DNA of 64,000 nt from an uncultured Flavobacteriales bacterium (GTDB lineage Bacteria; Bacteroidota; Bacteroidia; Flavobacteriales_G; Salibacteraceae): assembly GCA_937899835.1 (NCBI GenBank), contig CALCCE010000138.1, positions 124,001 to 188,000 of the forward strand. Direction: 5' to 3'. The notes under the pieces were generated by a model. That model made no database searches and had not been told where the DNA came from. It saw only the letters and a list, made by a program, of their open reading frames with translations. Below, piece by piece: positions 35,634 through 43,924 of this stretch. How positions within the stretch are numbered: the stretch's first letter is position 1; every line of letters begins with the position of its first letter. The position numbers and the translations under genes were made by a program.

Positions 35634-36218
35634 TCAATCATCCAAAACGGAGAGTGCTACCGTCAAAGCCGATTGCAAATGGTCGGGGTCATCGGCTACT
35701 TTAGAAATGATCTGAAGCCCGTTGTAGAAGGTGAAGAGGTGGGTGGCAATGCTTTTTAAATCTTTGCCCGAATTGATCTGTCCCCGGTCGACCCCTTGTT
35801 GCAGATAGGCTTCGAAAATAGTTTCCAGCCTTTTCCGGTTCTCCACCAATATGGTTTTTATCTCCGGATCGTTCGGCACCAGCTCGGTGGTGGTATTGAC
35901 CGAAAAACAGCCTTTTCGTTCCGGATCACACATGGTTTCATTGCACGCGCCCAGCATGAGTCGAAACAGACCTTCTTTCACGTTTTCCTCCGAGGCCAAA
36001 AAGGCTTTGACCTGGGAAATACTGTCTCTTCGGTATCGCTGAAAGGCTTTTTGAAAAAGCGTTTTTTTATCGCCGTAAGTACCGTACAAACTGGCGCGAT
36101 TAATGCCTAAATGCTCTACCAAATCTTGCATAGAGGTAGCATGGTAACCGTTTTTCCAAAACAGGTTGACCGCTTTTTCCAATACAACGGATTCGTCGAA
36201 AGCTTTTGTGCGTGGCAT
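35634..36218 (-). CDS. TetR/AcrR family transcriptional regulator
   Basis: 194 residues from the ATG at 36218. The N-terminal helix-turn-helix (ATSMQDLVEHLGINRASLYG) is complete and typical (Y-G-x-Y-G/KKTLF after it), followed by an all-helical ligand domain. Such repressors bind short palindromes and release them on small-molecule binding. Two identical palindromes lie upstream of the adjacent SDR gene and are probable targets. A longer frame from 36254 is unlikely because it would begin inside the terminator stem; the chosen ATG directly follows the T-run of that terminator. Confidence 0.9.
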   Translation of the reverse strand: MPRTKAFDESVVLEKAVNLFWKNGYHATSMQDLVEHLGINRASLYGTYGDKKTLFQKAFQRYRRDSISQVKAFLASEENVKEGLFRLMLGACNETMCDPERKGCFSVNTTTELVPNDPEIKTILVENRKRLETIFEAYLQQGVDRGQINSGKDLKSIATHLFTFYNGLQIISKVADDPDHLQSALTVALSVLDD

Positions 36219-36262
36219 AAAAAAACACCTTTGGGTGTCGGAATAAACCGACACCCAAAGGT
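36219..36262 (-). terminator. terminator between SDR gene and tetR, touching the tetR start
   Basis: A perfect 15-bp stem (ACCTTTGGGTGTCGG with CCGACACCCAAAGGT, 36248-36262 with 36227-36241) with a 6-nt loop ends in T7 (36219-36225, on the minus strand). It follows the SDR stop at 36296 by 33 bp and its T-run is directly followed by the tetR ATG. Confidence 0.9.
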
Positions 36263-36295
36263 ACGAATAGGCTTGTTAGATCGGATACACCAATA

Positions 36296-37054
36296 TCATC
36301 CGACCAAAAGTGGGTTGACGTTGGTGCCACCATCGATGTTGTACTCACCGCCAGTGATGTAAGAGGCATCATCGGAGGCCAGAAATACCACAAGTTTGGC
36401 AATGTCTTCGGGTGTTCCAAAGCGCTTGAGGGGAACCCGTGCCTGAATGGCTTGCGCAAATCCGTTCAGTTGCTCTTCTGACATGCCGGTTTTCCCAAAA
36501 ATGGGGGTAGAGACCGGTCCTGGGTTCACGGCGTTTACCCGGATACCGCGTGGCGCTAACTCGGTGGATGCTGTACGGGTATAACTGTTCATGGCCGCCT
36601 TGGAAGCTGCATAAATCGCCGTATTGGGCATGCCGGTATAAGCGTTGATGGAAGACAGGTTAATGATCGATCCGCCATCTTTTATAATGGGAAGAAACTT
36701 TTCAATGGTGAAAACGGCTCCTTTGAAATTGATGCCCATTTGGTGATCAAACATTTCTTCGGTGACCTGCCCTATCGGAGCAGGCGAAAAAATACCTGCA
36801 TTCACGAAGAGAATATCAATTTGCCCGTGTTTGGCCTTTACCTCTTCTACCAAATGATCAATGGCATTCAAATCGCTTACGTCAGCTACCACCCCGGTTA
36901 GGCCTAACTCTGAGGCGGCCTGATTCACCCGGTCGGAGTTACGGCCTGAGATGACTACGGTGGCTCCGTGCGCTTTTAATGCTTGAGCGGAAGCATAACC
37001 AATCCCGCTGTTTCCGCCGGTTACTACGGCTACTTTTCCTTCTAAAGAACTCAT
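36296..37054 (-). CDS. SDR family oxidoreductase
   Basis: 252 residues of the classical short-chain dehydrogenase/reductase type: nucleotide motif TGGNSGIG (12-19), NAG (NAGIFSPA), catalytic Ser134/135, Tyr148 and Lys152 (YAASK). The Arg at the end of strand 2 (SGRNSD) suggests NADP preference. Expression should be controlled by the TetR regulator encoded just downstream, through the operators at 37092-37137. The natural substrate, a ketone or alcohol, is unknown. Confidence 0.9.
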   Translation of the reverse strand: MSSLEGKVAVVTGGNSGIGYASAQALKAHGATVVISGRNSDRVNQAASELGLTGVVADVSDLNAIDHLVEEVKAKHGQIDILFVNAGIFSPAPIGQVTEEMFDHQMGINFKGAVFTIEKFLPIIKDGGSIINLSSINAYTGMPNTAIYAASKAAMNSYTRTASTELAPRGIRVNAVNPGPVSTPIFGKTGMSEEQLNGFAQAIQARVPLKRFGTPEDIAKLVVFLASDDASYITGGEYNIDGGTNVNPLLVG

Positions 37055-37091
37055 GATAATTTATGTTTGAGTGGTTTTAATATTTGTTTAA

Positions 37092-37141
37092 GAACGATCG
37101 TTCCAATCCAAACGTAATTATTTCTGAACGATCGTTCCAAA
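37092..37141 (-). promoter_or_regulatory. SDR promoter with two TetR-type operators
   Basis: Minus-strand -33 element TTTG (37138-37141), 21-bp spacer, -7 element TACGTTTG (37109-37116), an exact consensus promoter. The 12-bp palindrome GAACGATCGTTC occurs twice: at 37126-37137, filling the spacer, and at 37092-37103, just past the -7 element. The 15-bp core including the flanking CAA is identical in both, 34 bp apart. This places a repressor on the spacer and on the start region. Confidence 0.8.
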
Positions 37142-37248
37142 TAAAATAACAGTTTATTTTTAAAACCACTTTAATTCCCTCATCTTGAGAAGATTAAAAA
37201 TTGAATTCCCGATAGAAACCGAAAAATGGAGACGAGTTTGAACTTATT

Positions 37249-38346
37249 TTACCGCAGCAGCTGCACCGTACCGTTATAGGTTTTCCGAGGCGTGGCCGAT
37301 TCGAGCACATAATAATAGGTTCCGGCCGGAAGCTCTCCTCCTAATTGGTGGGTCCCACGCCAGTCGTTTTGGTAGTTAGACCGCTGGTAAACCACGCGGC
37401 CCCAACGATTGAGCACTGTGAAGTCGGAGTTGGGCCGTAGTCCTTGCACAAAGAACACATCGTTTTGCTGGTCGTTATTCGGCGTGAAAACATTGGGAAT
37501 ATCCAAGGCCAACCAAATTTGAAAGTGCTCCTCCAAGAGGCACCCTAACGAGTCGATTACCTCTACTTCATAGTAAGAGGAATCCGTAACCACCACCAAA
37601 TTGGAAGGGCAGTCCTGGCATGCAATGTCTTCGGGAACTATCCAATTGTAATTAGTACCTGCGGAGGGCTCTAACACCACAAATTCCCCATAAGGAACTG
37701 TCCGCTCCGTGAAACTTGGCGTTTCCTGAAAGGGAACGAGGCGAAAATTGTCCATGCAGAGGTTTCCAAAATACTCCGGCAGAGAAACGTATTCCAACTC
37801 AAAAAACAGGAACTCAAAATCACTGTTCATCGGCCGTACGGTCACCTCGTAGGTTTGCCAATTGGTATTTGAAATCGGATCGGAAGACCACACCAACTCA
37901 CTGCGGTCACAACCGGTAGTGCTGCCCCACACCTTGATTATCAATGGGTTATTGTAATCTACCCAACCGTTGATACCGCCGTTGTGGCCAAAGTTTTCTG
38001 ACAATGCAAGGTCCATCTGCAAGGTGTAACACTCCCCTTGTGGCAGTGGCTCAAACAATCTGCAGTGTACGTCTTCTTTGGTATTGGCATTGTTTCCATC
38101 ATTACCCCGGGCTACCATGGTGATGTATGATTCTCCATCAGAAGGAAAAAGGCTTACGTTCCAAGACCCTGGTTGGGTATCGGGAGAACTTTTCCAATGG
38201 CAAGCTTGCCAGTCCCAGGAGGGCAATTGATGGGGCCTTCGAAGGCCCTCAAAAGAAGGATTTTTGATGAGGTTCGCACTACCTATAGCAGGAAAAGCCA
38301 AGAGAAAAAGCAGCAGGAAAAAGTGGTTACAATTGAGGCGAGTCAT
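37249..38346 (-). CDS. secreted protein with T9SS type B sorting domain
   Basis: 365 residues from the ATG at 38346, which begins a signal peptide (CNHFFLLLFLLAFPAIGSA). The mature part opens with NLIKNPSFEGLRR, the start of a carbohydrate-binding-module-like jelly roll found in many Bacteroidota exoproteins, and ends in the gliding-motility C-terminal domain (IPNVFTPNNDQQNDVFFV, NRWGRVVY, GTYYYVLES). Type IX secretion to the cell surface or medium is therefore expected. No catalytic domain fits in the remaining length, so it is probably a binding protein. Confidence 0.85.
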   Translation of the reverse strand: MTRLNCNHFFLLLFLLAFPAIGSANLIKNPSFEGLRRPHQLPSWDWQACHWKSSPDTQPGSWNVSLFPSDGESYITMVARGNDGNNANTKEDVHCRLFEPLPQGECYTLQMDLALSENFGHNGGINGWVDYNNPLIIKVWGSTTGCDRSELVWSSDPISNTNWQTYEVTVRPMNSDFEFLFFELEYVSLPEYFGNLCMDNFRLVPFQETPSFTERTVPYGEFVVLEPSAGTNYNWIVPEDIACQDCPSNLVVVTDSSYYEVEVIDSLGCLLEEHFQIWLALDIPNVFTPNNDQQNDVFFVQGLRPNSDFTVLNRWGRVVYQRSNYQNDWRGTHQLGGELPAGTYYYVLESATPRKTYNGTVQLLR

Positions 38347-38527
38347 GGTGAATAATTTGAAAAGTTGTTGGGGACTTCTCATCCCGAACACACCAATAAT
38401 CGCGCCCATTTTCGCAACCTGTAGGGCACAGATATTAACGTTTAAAAAAAGATCAACACCGGCTTTTGCATTAGCCGATAGCGTTAACTAAGAACTGAGG
38501 TTTTTAGTATGCATTCCAAGCAACAAA

Positions 38528-38935
38528 TTACCTTTTAGGGCTCTGTCGATATCCCAGCAAGGCTCCAAGCAATACAACCATCGCATATCCAATTAGTGGC
38601 AAAGCCGAGCTGGCTTCGCGCATGCCCAGTCGGGTGAAAGGTTCAATGAATACAACAGCAAGAGCAGTGGCCATCACCGCTACCAAATAGGTGCGCCAAA
38701 ACCCTTTTCGAGGTGCATTGCCCCAATGGTTCCCTGCTTTGAACACCAACCAAGACAGCAACGCAATGGCCCCTAAAATGGCGAATGTAATGGCCAACAC
38801 CAATCCAAGAGCGGCTTCTATGGAAATGGTGGGGCTATCGGCAATTATCCAAGCGGGAAAACCAACGATATCCACAATCGCGAGATTCGTTTGAACCAAA
38901 CTTACCGAAAGATTAATGGAATAGGGAAAACCCAA
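38528..38935 (-). CDS. hypothetical multi-span membrane protein
   Basis: About 135 residues as read from a TTG at 38935; the start is unsettled, and a GTG further in (VDIVGFPAW) is also possible. Three hydrophobic segments are visible (ALGLVLAITFAILGAIALLS, YLVAVMATALAVVFIEPFT, LIGYAMVVLLGALLG) and the C-terminus is basic. Not recognised. A 5-bp hairpin (CGGCT/AGCCG) and a T7 run about 55 to 90 bp downstream may end it. Confidence 0.55.
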   Translation of the reverse strand: MGFPYSINLSVSLVQTNLAIVDIVGFPAWIIADSPTISIEAALGLVLAITFAILGAIALLSWLVFKAGNHWGNAPRKGFWRTYLVAVMATALAVVFIEPFTRLGMREASSALPLIGYAMVVLLGALLGYRQSPKR

Positions 38936-39028
38936 TGGTCGTACTCTTTTGCCCGTTTAATCAAGGCGTTGATCGCTTATAAGGAGGGTGGTCTCTGTGA
39001 ACCAGATTTTTAACCAAAAAAACTGAAA

Positions 39029-39940
39029 CTACTGAGCTGCTTGTGGGCTCATGTCAGAGCGCTTCTTCTTGTTTTTCAAATAGGCGTTGCCAAAGACGGA
39101 GAGCAATACCAAAAGGGCTCCTACATAAAACATGGGGCTCATGAATTCGGAACTACCGAAAATTACCAAAGCCAACAAGATACCATAAATAGGTTCCATG
39201 TTGATGGCCATGGATACCGAAAACGGAGGAATTTCTTTCATCACTGCTACGCTGCCAACGAAAGCCAATGAAGTGCATATCAGACCCAGAATCAACATAT
39301 AAATGAGGTCTGTGGTAGTCATTGAAAAACTCTCCACCGATAACCCTCCAGTGCACACAAAATAGATTCCAATGGCCAGGAATCCACCCAGCAACTCGTA
39401 CATGGAAATGGTGCTGGCATCGTGTTGTTTCACCAATCGACCGTTGATGACCGTGAAAAGCGAAGCCAAAAAAGCAGAGACAATTCCATAGAACATGCCA
39501 AGGCGATAGCCTCCTTCTACCTGGAAAATGACACCCAAGCCAACAATGACCAACCCGCTGAGCGCGACTTCGTAACCGATGACTTTTCTGCGATACACAA
39601 TTGGTTCAAGGATGGCAGTGAACAAACTGGCGGAGGAGATGGCCGCCAGCGTGACTGAAACATTGGATACTTCTATGGCTTCGAAAAACAAAATCCAATG
39701 CAGTGCAATGACAACTCCTGCACCCAACAATTGAAAGAGTTGCTTTTTACCTACCCGAATCGATTTCCGTCGAAAGAGCAGGAAAAGCAGAATACCGAAA
39801 AAACCAATGCCCATGCGGTAGAGCACTTTGGGGCCGGTACTCAAGGTGATGAGTTCTCCAAGGATGGCAGTAAACCCAAAGATGATTACAATGCCATGTA
39901 GGTAGAGGTAGTTTTTGTACCGGCGGAGCCACTCGATCAT
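39029..39940 (-). CDS. EamA/DMT family transporter
   Basis: 303 residues with ten predicted membrane helices arranged as two EamA repeats (first ending near ILEPIVYRRKVIG, second GPVIFGSSEFMSPMFYVGAL-like end). The ILFFEAIEVSNVSVTLAAIS segment and the PIYGILLALVIFGS segment are the repeated EamA signatures. Members export amino acids or other small metabolites; the substrate is not predictable. The C-terminal tail is Lys-rich and cytoplasmic. It ends with stop 39029, and the DUF502 gene lies upstream on the same strand, 44 bp away. Confidence 0.88.
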   Translation of the reverse strand: MIEWLRRYKNYLYLHGIVIIFGFTAILGELITLSTGPKVLYRMGIGFFGILLFLLFRRKSIRVGKKQLFQLLGAGVVIALHWILFFEAIEVSNVSVTLAAISSASLFTAILEPIVYRRKVIGYEVALSGLVIVGLGVIFQVEGGYRLGMFYGIVSAFLASLFTVINGRLVKQHDASTISMYELLGGFLAIGIYFVCTGGLSVESFSMTTTDLIYMLILGLICTSLAFVGSVAVMKEIPPFSVSMAINMEPIYGILLALVIFGSSEFMSPMFYVGALLVLLSVFGNAYLKNKKKRSDMSPQAAQ

Positions 39941-39984
39941 TTTAGCGCTGGTTAGAATTTCTCCGGTTGGAACCGGAAAACGGG

Positions 39985-40596
39985 CTATTTGTTTTCTTCC
40001 TCCGAGTCGATTTCGGTAACACCGCCGGAAACAATGAATTTCATCACATCTGCCGGAGAAGCATCCAGCGGGGTGATGTTCTCAGAAGGAACAATAAACA
40101 GGTTGCCACTAAAGGCATAGCTATGAGGTAGATAAACCGCTACTTTCCCGCTTCGAACGCCAATATCTTCCAGGTCGGATTGGGTAACAAAGCCCAACTT
40201 TTCAACATCCGATTCGCGGCTCAGTTTCACCAACACTGGCCGATTGAACCGTTTTTTCTTTCCCACAAAAGCCGATACCAAGTCTTGGATCGCCGAATAA
40301 ATGGTTTTGATCAAAGGGGTTCGTTCTATCCATCTTTGGAACAACCGAATGAAAGGCTGTGCAATAAGGGCGGAACCAAGGGCTCCAAATAAGGTCAACA
40401 AAATCAACAGGGTGAGAAAACCCAAACCAGGCAATCGCACCGGGAAACCACCAATCTCTTCCGGTAGATAGTCGCGAAACAAGCCGTCGATCAAATCAAA
40501 CAAACGGTAGATCACGTATACCGTTACTGCAAAAGGTACGGTGAGCAGGATGCCCTGCAACAAGTAACTCCCCAGTTTTTTGAAGATCGATTTCAT
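39985..40596 (-). CDS. DUF502 domain-containing membrane protein
   Basis: 203 residues. Two membrane helices (about 11-32 and 52-78) flank a short periplasmic loop with EEIGGFPVRLPGLG, followed by a soluble domain (YSAIQDLVSAFVGKKKRFNRP, VAVYLPHSYAFSGNLFIVP) that is diagnostic for DUF502. Function unknown; plant relatives (COV1 type) influence membrane or vascular patterning, which gives little guidance for bacteria. Precedes the EamA gene on the same strand. Confidence 0.88.
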   Translation of the reverse strand: MKSIFKKLGSYLLQGILLTVPFAVTVYVIYRLFDLIDGLFRDYLPEEIGGFPVRLPGLGFLTLLILLTLFGALGSALIAQPFIRLFQRWIERTPLIKTIYSAIQDLVSAFVGKKKRFNRPVLVKLSRESDVEKLGFVTQSDLEDIGVRSGKVAVYLPHSYAFSGNLFIVPSENITPLDASPADVMKFIVSGGVTEIDSEEENK

Positions 40597-40691
40597 GATG
40601 CGAGGCGAAATTAGAAAGTTTTAGCACGCCAATATTAAACCATTGTGAAATGTAACAGTCAAAGCTTCAAAACCAGAAAACAATCGGCCTT

Positions 40692-41006
40692 ATGAAATTG
40701 AAACACCTATTCTCCGTCCTGATCTTATCGCTATCGCTTTTGAGCTATCAAATGGCCGAAGCACAAGTAGTAGTAAAGGTGCGTCCTGCCAGACCGGCAA
40801 AAGTAAAAGTGAAACCTGTGAAGGTGCGGGCAGGGCATACCTGGGTAGCAGGCCACTGGAAATACAACGCACGTAGAAACCGCTATATATGGGTGGAAGG
40901 CACCTGGGTGCGCACCCGCCCGGGACACCGCTACCAGGCCGGCCGGTGGGTAGCGGTTCGAGGCGGTGGCCATCGATGGGTATCCGGAGTATGGGTAAAG
41001 GTATAA
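40692..41006 (+). CDS. YXWGXW repeat-containing secreted protein
   Basis: 104 residues: signal peptide (KLKHLFSVLILSLSLLSYQMA, cut at AEA-Q), a basic Val/Lys/Pro stretch and three to four copies of a Trp-containing unit (HTWVAGHWKYN, YIWVEGTWVRT, YQAGRWVAV, HRWVSGVWVKV) of the YXWGXW family. Such proteins are small envelope or periplasmic proteins of unknown role, common in Bacteroidota and Proteobacteria. Its strong positive charge suggests binding to anionic polymers. It has its own terminator. Confidence 0.85.
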   Translation: MKLKHLFSVLILSLSLLSYQMAEAQVVVKVRPARPAKVKVKPVKVRAGHTWVAGHWKYNARRNRYIWVEGTWVRTRPGHRYQAGRWVAVRGGGHRWVSGVWVKV

Positions 41007-41072
41007 CTCGGGTTAAGATTGGCCCGATGGTGGGGTTGGGAACTTTGGTAGATGGGGGTTCTCCGACTTCAG

Positions 41073-41116
41073 TGCCGGAGGGGAGGCGATTAAAATTTGC
41101 CTGCCTTCCGGCTTTT
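41073..41116 (+). terminator. terminator after the YXWGXW gene
   Basis: GCCGGAGGGGAGGC pairs with GCCTGCCTTCCGGC (two or three non-Watson-Crick positions) over a GATTAAAATTT loop, followed by T4. The 3' end reaches the stop codon of the convergent MmcQ/YjbR gene. Confidence 0.6.
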
Positions 41117-41480
41117 AATTTTCACGGAGTTCTTTCAATGCTTCCCGATCAGCCTTTTTCAGAGAGGCTACCACCATGTCATAACTGTGATCGATCCACT
41201 CCCGTAAAGTATCGTTGCTCACTGAACCGTCTACAATCACCGTATTCCAGTGTTTTTTACTCATGTGGTACCCCGGAATAACGCACGGATGTTGTTCGCG
41301 CAATTCCAGTGCTCGTTCGGGATCGCACTTTAAATTCATCCGAAAATCGGTATACTCCAAACCGGTCAGGGCAAACATTTTGCCCATCACCTTCAGCACC
41401 AGCGTTTGATTGTCAAATGGAAATCCTTCGGTGGTGCCGGGCTTACGCAGGCAGTAGTCCCGAAATTCTTCAATGTTCAT
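41115..41480 (-). CDS. MmcQ/YjbR family DNA-binding protein
   Basis: 121 residues with the family layout: MNIEEFRDYCLRKPGTTEG at the start, FALTGLEY and NLKCDPERALELREQHPCV in the middle and SKKHWNTVIVDGSVSNDTLR near the end. The fold is a double-wing type found in small DNA-binding proteins of unclear target. The start codon overlaps the 3' end of the Lrp gene by 11 bp, so the two proteins are probably made from one transcript. Confidence 0.88.
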   Translation of the reverse strand: MNIEEFRDYCLRKPGTTEGFPFDNQTLVLKVMGKMFALTGLEYTDFRMNLKCDPERALELREQHPCVIPGYHMSKKHWNTVIVDGSVSNDTLREWIDHSYDMVVASLKKADREALKELREN

Positions 41481-41949
41481 AATTCAAGAGCGGAACTGAA
41501 CGTGAACTTTTGATGGAAGAGAGGATGATGTAGGATTGCATGTGGCCAATTTCATCAATCGTACTCAAGCGCTCGGTAATCAATTGGTCGAAGGCCGCAA
41601 TGTCTTTGGTCATCACTTTGAGCTGGTAATCAAATTCGCCCGTCACCTGGTAACATTCTACGATTTCTTCAATTTCCATTACTGCCGTAATGAAATTGTG
41701 GATGGCATTTTCTCGCTGCCGTGCCAGCGAAACTTCAATGAAGGCCTGGAGGCCAATGCCCAACTTTTCGTGATTGACTTGGGCGTGATAACTGGGAATA
41801 TAACCCCGCTTTTCCAATTTTCTTACCCGTTCCAGGGTGGGAGCCGGAGACAACCCAATTTCCGAAGACAATTGCAGGTTGGTGATCCTACCGCGCTCCT
41901 GTAGGATGCTTAAGATTTTTAAGTCGATCGCATCAATTTTGTCAGCCAT
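41470..41949 (-). CDS. Lrp/AsnC family transcriptional regulator
   Basis: 159 residues. N-terminal winged helix (LDLKILSILQERGRITNLQL-type opening, LSSEIGLSPAPTLERVRKLE recognition part) and C-terminal RAM ligand domain (VNHEKLGIGLQAFIEVSLAR; VTGEFDYQLKVMTKDIAAFD). Lrp-type proteins sense amino acids and act as octamers. It is upstream of MmcQ/YjbR with an 11-bp overlap. The 72-bp gap to the upstream cyclase gene on the same strand may carry its promoter. Confidence 0.9.
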   Translation of the reverse strand: MADKIDAIDLKILSILQERGRITNLQLSSEIGLSPAPTLERVRKLEKRGYIPSYHAQVNHEKLGIGLQAFIEVSLARQRENAIHNFITAVMEIEEIVECYQVTGEFDYQLKVMTKDIAAFDQLITERLSTIDEIGHMQSYIILSSIKSSRSVPLLNYEH

Positions 41950-42021
41950 GCAGAATAAAATTCTAAAATTGAGGGATTATCCCCGTTTTGACCGGCCTAA
42001 AATTAGCGATGCAATGGATTT

Positions 42022-42783
42022 CTACCAAAGAAAATTTGGCAAATTGTACAAAACCGGACGTGAGGGAGACGCATCGTTCTCAAATGGAGCGAATTGCAGG
42101 TTGAGCAAATAATCCCCATCTGCCACTTCTGCAGGAGCAAAAAACATTTCTGTGATGGTACGAAGGGTATCGGTGGCCTCCGGGTAGTTCCAAAAAGCAC
42201 GGTGCGCAGCCAAAGCGCCACCGTCTTCTTCCCGGTCTACCGAGGGCGTATCAATAAGGAGGTGCATCACTCCTTGTTCCCGAAGCCATGTGGCTGCCTC
42301 AGCTTCCACATAGGGTGGATTGGTGTGCGAATAATTGAATTGTTTTTTAGACAGTTCATTGGGCAAGGTACGCACCAACAAGGCTTCCGTCACTCCATTG
42401 GGCAACATCGATTGCAATTGATCAAGACCAATCACGCGATCGCCATTCTCCTTTACATTTGGCGCCACAGAGATCAACCGAGCAGCAAAGAAAAACTGCT
42501 TCATCGCTTGATTGACCGAATGGGGTTCGGCACTGATGTGCCCCACGCATTCAGTGTGGGTGGAGTGCCCGTGTGGGTTGAATCCAATGTTTCGGAAATT
42601 AACCGATCCTCCTTGGTTGACATCCCCCACAAATCCGTCCATCACCACCGGCTCGATGGTTAAAGGCGGTAAGTACCAGGCCCTCAACGTATTCTCTCCC
42701 GCTACCATCGGAATGGACAGGTCAATCGGATCGTGGAGATCAACGGGCACATCGGCATCGCCGTGACGGAGGTAAACAATCAT
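42022..42783 (-). CDS. cyclase family protein (kynurenine-formamidase-like)
   Basis: 253 residues. The metal-binding segment is HGHSTHTECVGH, the form of the cyclase/KynB motif HxGTHxDxPxH in which Asp is replaced by Glu and Pro by Val. Family members hydrolyse N-formylkynurenine or cyclic amides. Residues such as VNFRNIGFNPHGHSTHTE and the LLIDTPSVDREEDGG segment agree with Bacteroidota members. A tryptophan 2,3-dioxygenase gene 13 kb away would supply N-formylkynurenine; the link is possible but not shown. Its ATG overlaps the hemW stop by 4 bp. Confidence 0.75.
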   Translation of the reverse strand: MIVYLRHGDADVPVDLHDPIDLSIPMVAGENTLRAWYLPPLTIEPVVMDGFVGDVNQGGSVNFRNIGFNPHGHSTHTECVGHISAEPHSVNQAMKQFFFAARLISVAPNVKENGDRVIGLDQLQSMLPNGVTEALLVRTLPNELSKKQFNYSHTNPPYVEAEAATWLREQGVMHLLIDTPSVDREEDGGALAAHRAFWNYPEATDTLRTITEMFFAPAEVADGDYLLNLQFAPFENDASPSRPVLYNLPNFLW

Positions 42784-43922
42784 AGGAGGTCGTTTTCGAG
42801 GGCAAAAAGATCACTGGCAATCCGATCGGCCATGCTTTTTCCTTCAGAGGTGACAAAGAAACGGTTTTCTCGTTCCTCTAAATGTCCCTTTTGGAGGTAA
42901 AAGCGGGATTCCTTTCGCAAATGGTGCAGGGCGGTTTTCCCAAAATCCCGTTCGATATTTTCCAGGTCTAAACCCCAAATGGTGCGCAGCGAGAGCAACA
43001 CCCGCTCGTTGAACCGGTCGGTAAACGTAAGCTCTTCTTTTTCGGCAGGCGATTCACCAGCATTTAAAGCCTTGAGGTAGTGTACATTGTTGGCCACATT
43101 CCATTGCCGCGATTGCCCATTGAAGGAATGGGCCGAAGGACCAATGCCCAAGTAACTTTTCCCAAACCAGTAAGCTGTATTGTGCCGTGCGTAGCGCCCC
43201 TCTCGGGCCAGGTTCGAGATTTCATAATGCTCATAACCCGCAGCCTCAAATTGCCGCGTCAGTTCGGCCATTTGCTCTTTGGCCGCCTGATCATCGGCCG
43301 GGGTCACTTTGCCCTTCTTCACCTGATGGGCCAGTGCTGTTCCCGTTTCTACCGTAAGGCAATAGGCAGACAGGTGTTCCGGCCGATATTGCAAGGCCTT
43401 TTCCAGATTTTCGATCCAATCGGCCTTGGTGCGATCCGGTAATCCATACATCAAATCAATGCTGAGGTCGTCAAAACCTGCATCACGGCATTTATCGATG
43501 CAAGCATGTGCCTCCGCTGCCGAATGGGCCCGGTTCATGGTCTTCAAATCCTCCTCTAAGAAACTCTGAACTCCTATGCTCAGGCGATTGACCGGACTTT
43601 CGGTTAAAAACTTGAGGTATTCGCCTTTAAGATCATCCGGATTGGCTTCTAAAGTGATCTCAGGTCGCTCCACCACTGGAAAAAGTCGAAAGATGGTTTC
43701 GAAAATGCGATCTACGTGTTTGGGTTCGAGCAAAGAAGGGGTACCGCCCCCAAAATAGATGGTTTCTACCGGAGCGTCTTCCAGGTAATCTTTCCGGCTT
43801 TCCAATTCCTGTATCAAAGCATTTACCATAGGCTCCAGTTGCCGGTGCGAAGTGGCAAAATGAAAATCGCAGTAGTGGCAAGCCTGCCGGCAAAACGGAA
43901 TGTGGAGGTAAATCCCCGCCAT
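42780..43922 (-). CDS. hemW: radical SAM heme chaperone HemW
   Basis: 380 residues from the ATG at 43922; the longer frame reads into the upstream kinase gene. CRQACHYC (Cys11, Cys15, Cys18) is the CxxxCxxC iron-sulfur motif, preceded by GIYLHIPF, and the GGGTPS and HLSAYCLTVE segments are typical. The protein resembles HemN but follows the HemW form (no fourth-Cys pattern CNLCDF-type variant). It should insert heme into respiratory proteins. It sits between the sensor kinase gene (2-bp gap) and the cyclase (4-bp overlap). Confidence 0.9.
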   Translation of the reverse strand: MAGIYLHIPFCRQACHYCDFHFATSHRQLEPMVNALIQELESRKDYLEDAPVETIYFGGGTPSLLEPKHVDRIFETIFRLFPVVERPEITLEANPDDLKGEYLKFLTESPVNRLSIGVQSFLEEDLKTMNRAHSAAEAHACIDKCRDAGFDDLSIDLMYGLPDRTKADWIENLEKALQYRPEHLSAYCLTVETGTALAHQVKKGKVTPADDQAAKEQMAELTRQFEAAGYEHYEISNLAREGRYARHNTAYWFGKSYLGIGPSAHSFNGQSRQWNVANNVHYLKALNAGESPAEKEELTFTDRFNERVLLSLRTIWGLDLENIERDFGKTALHHLRKESRFYLQKGHLEERENRFFVTSEGKSMADRIASDLFALENDLL

Positions 43923-43924
43923 TT

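Noticed and set aside
37207-37240. Extra operator-like word upstream of the T9SS cargo gene
   Set aside because: No further GAACGATCGTTC copy was found; the palindrome occurs only at the two sites reported.
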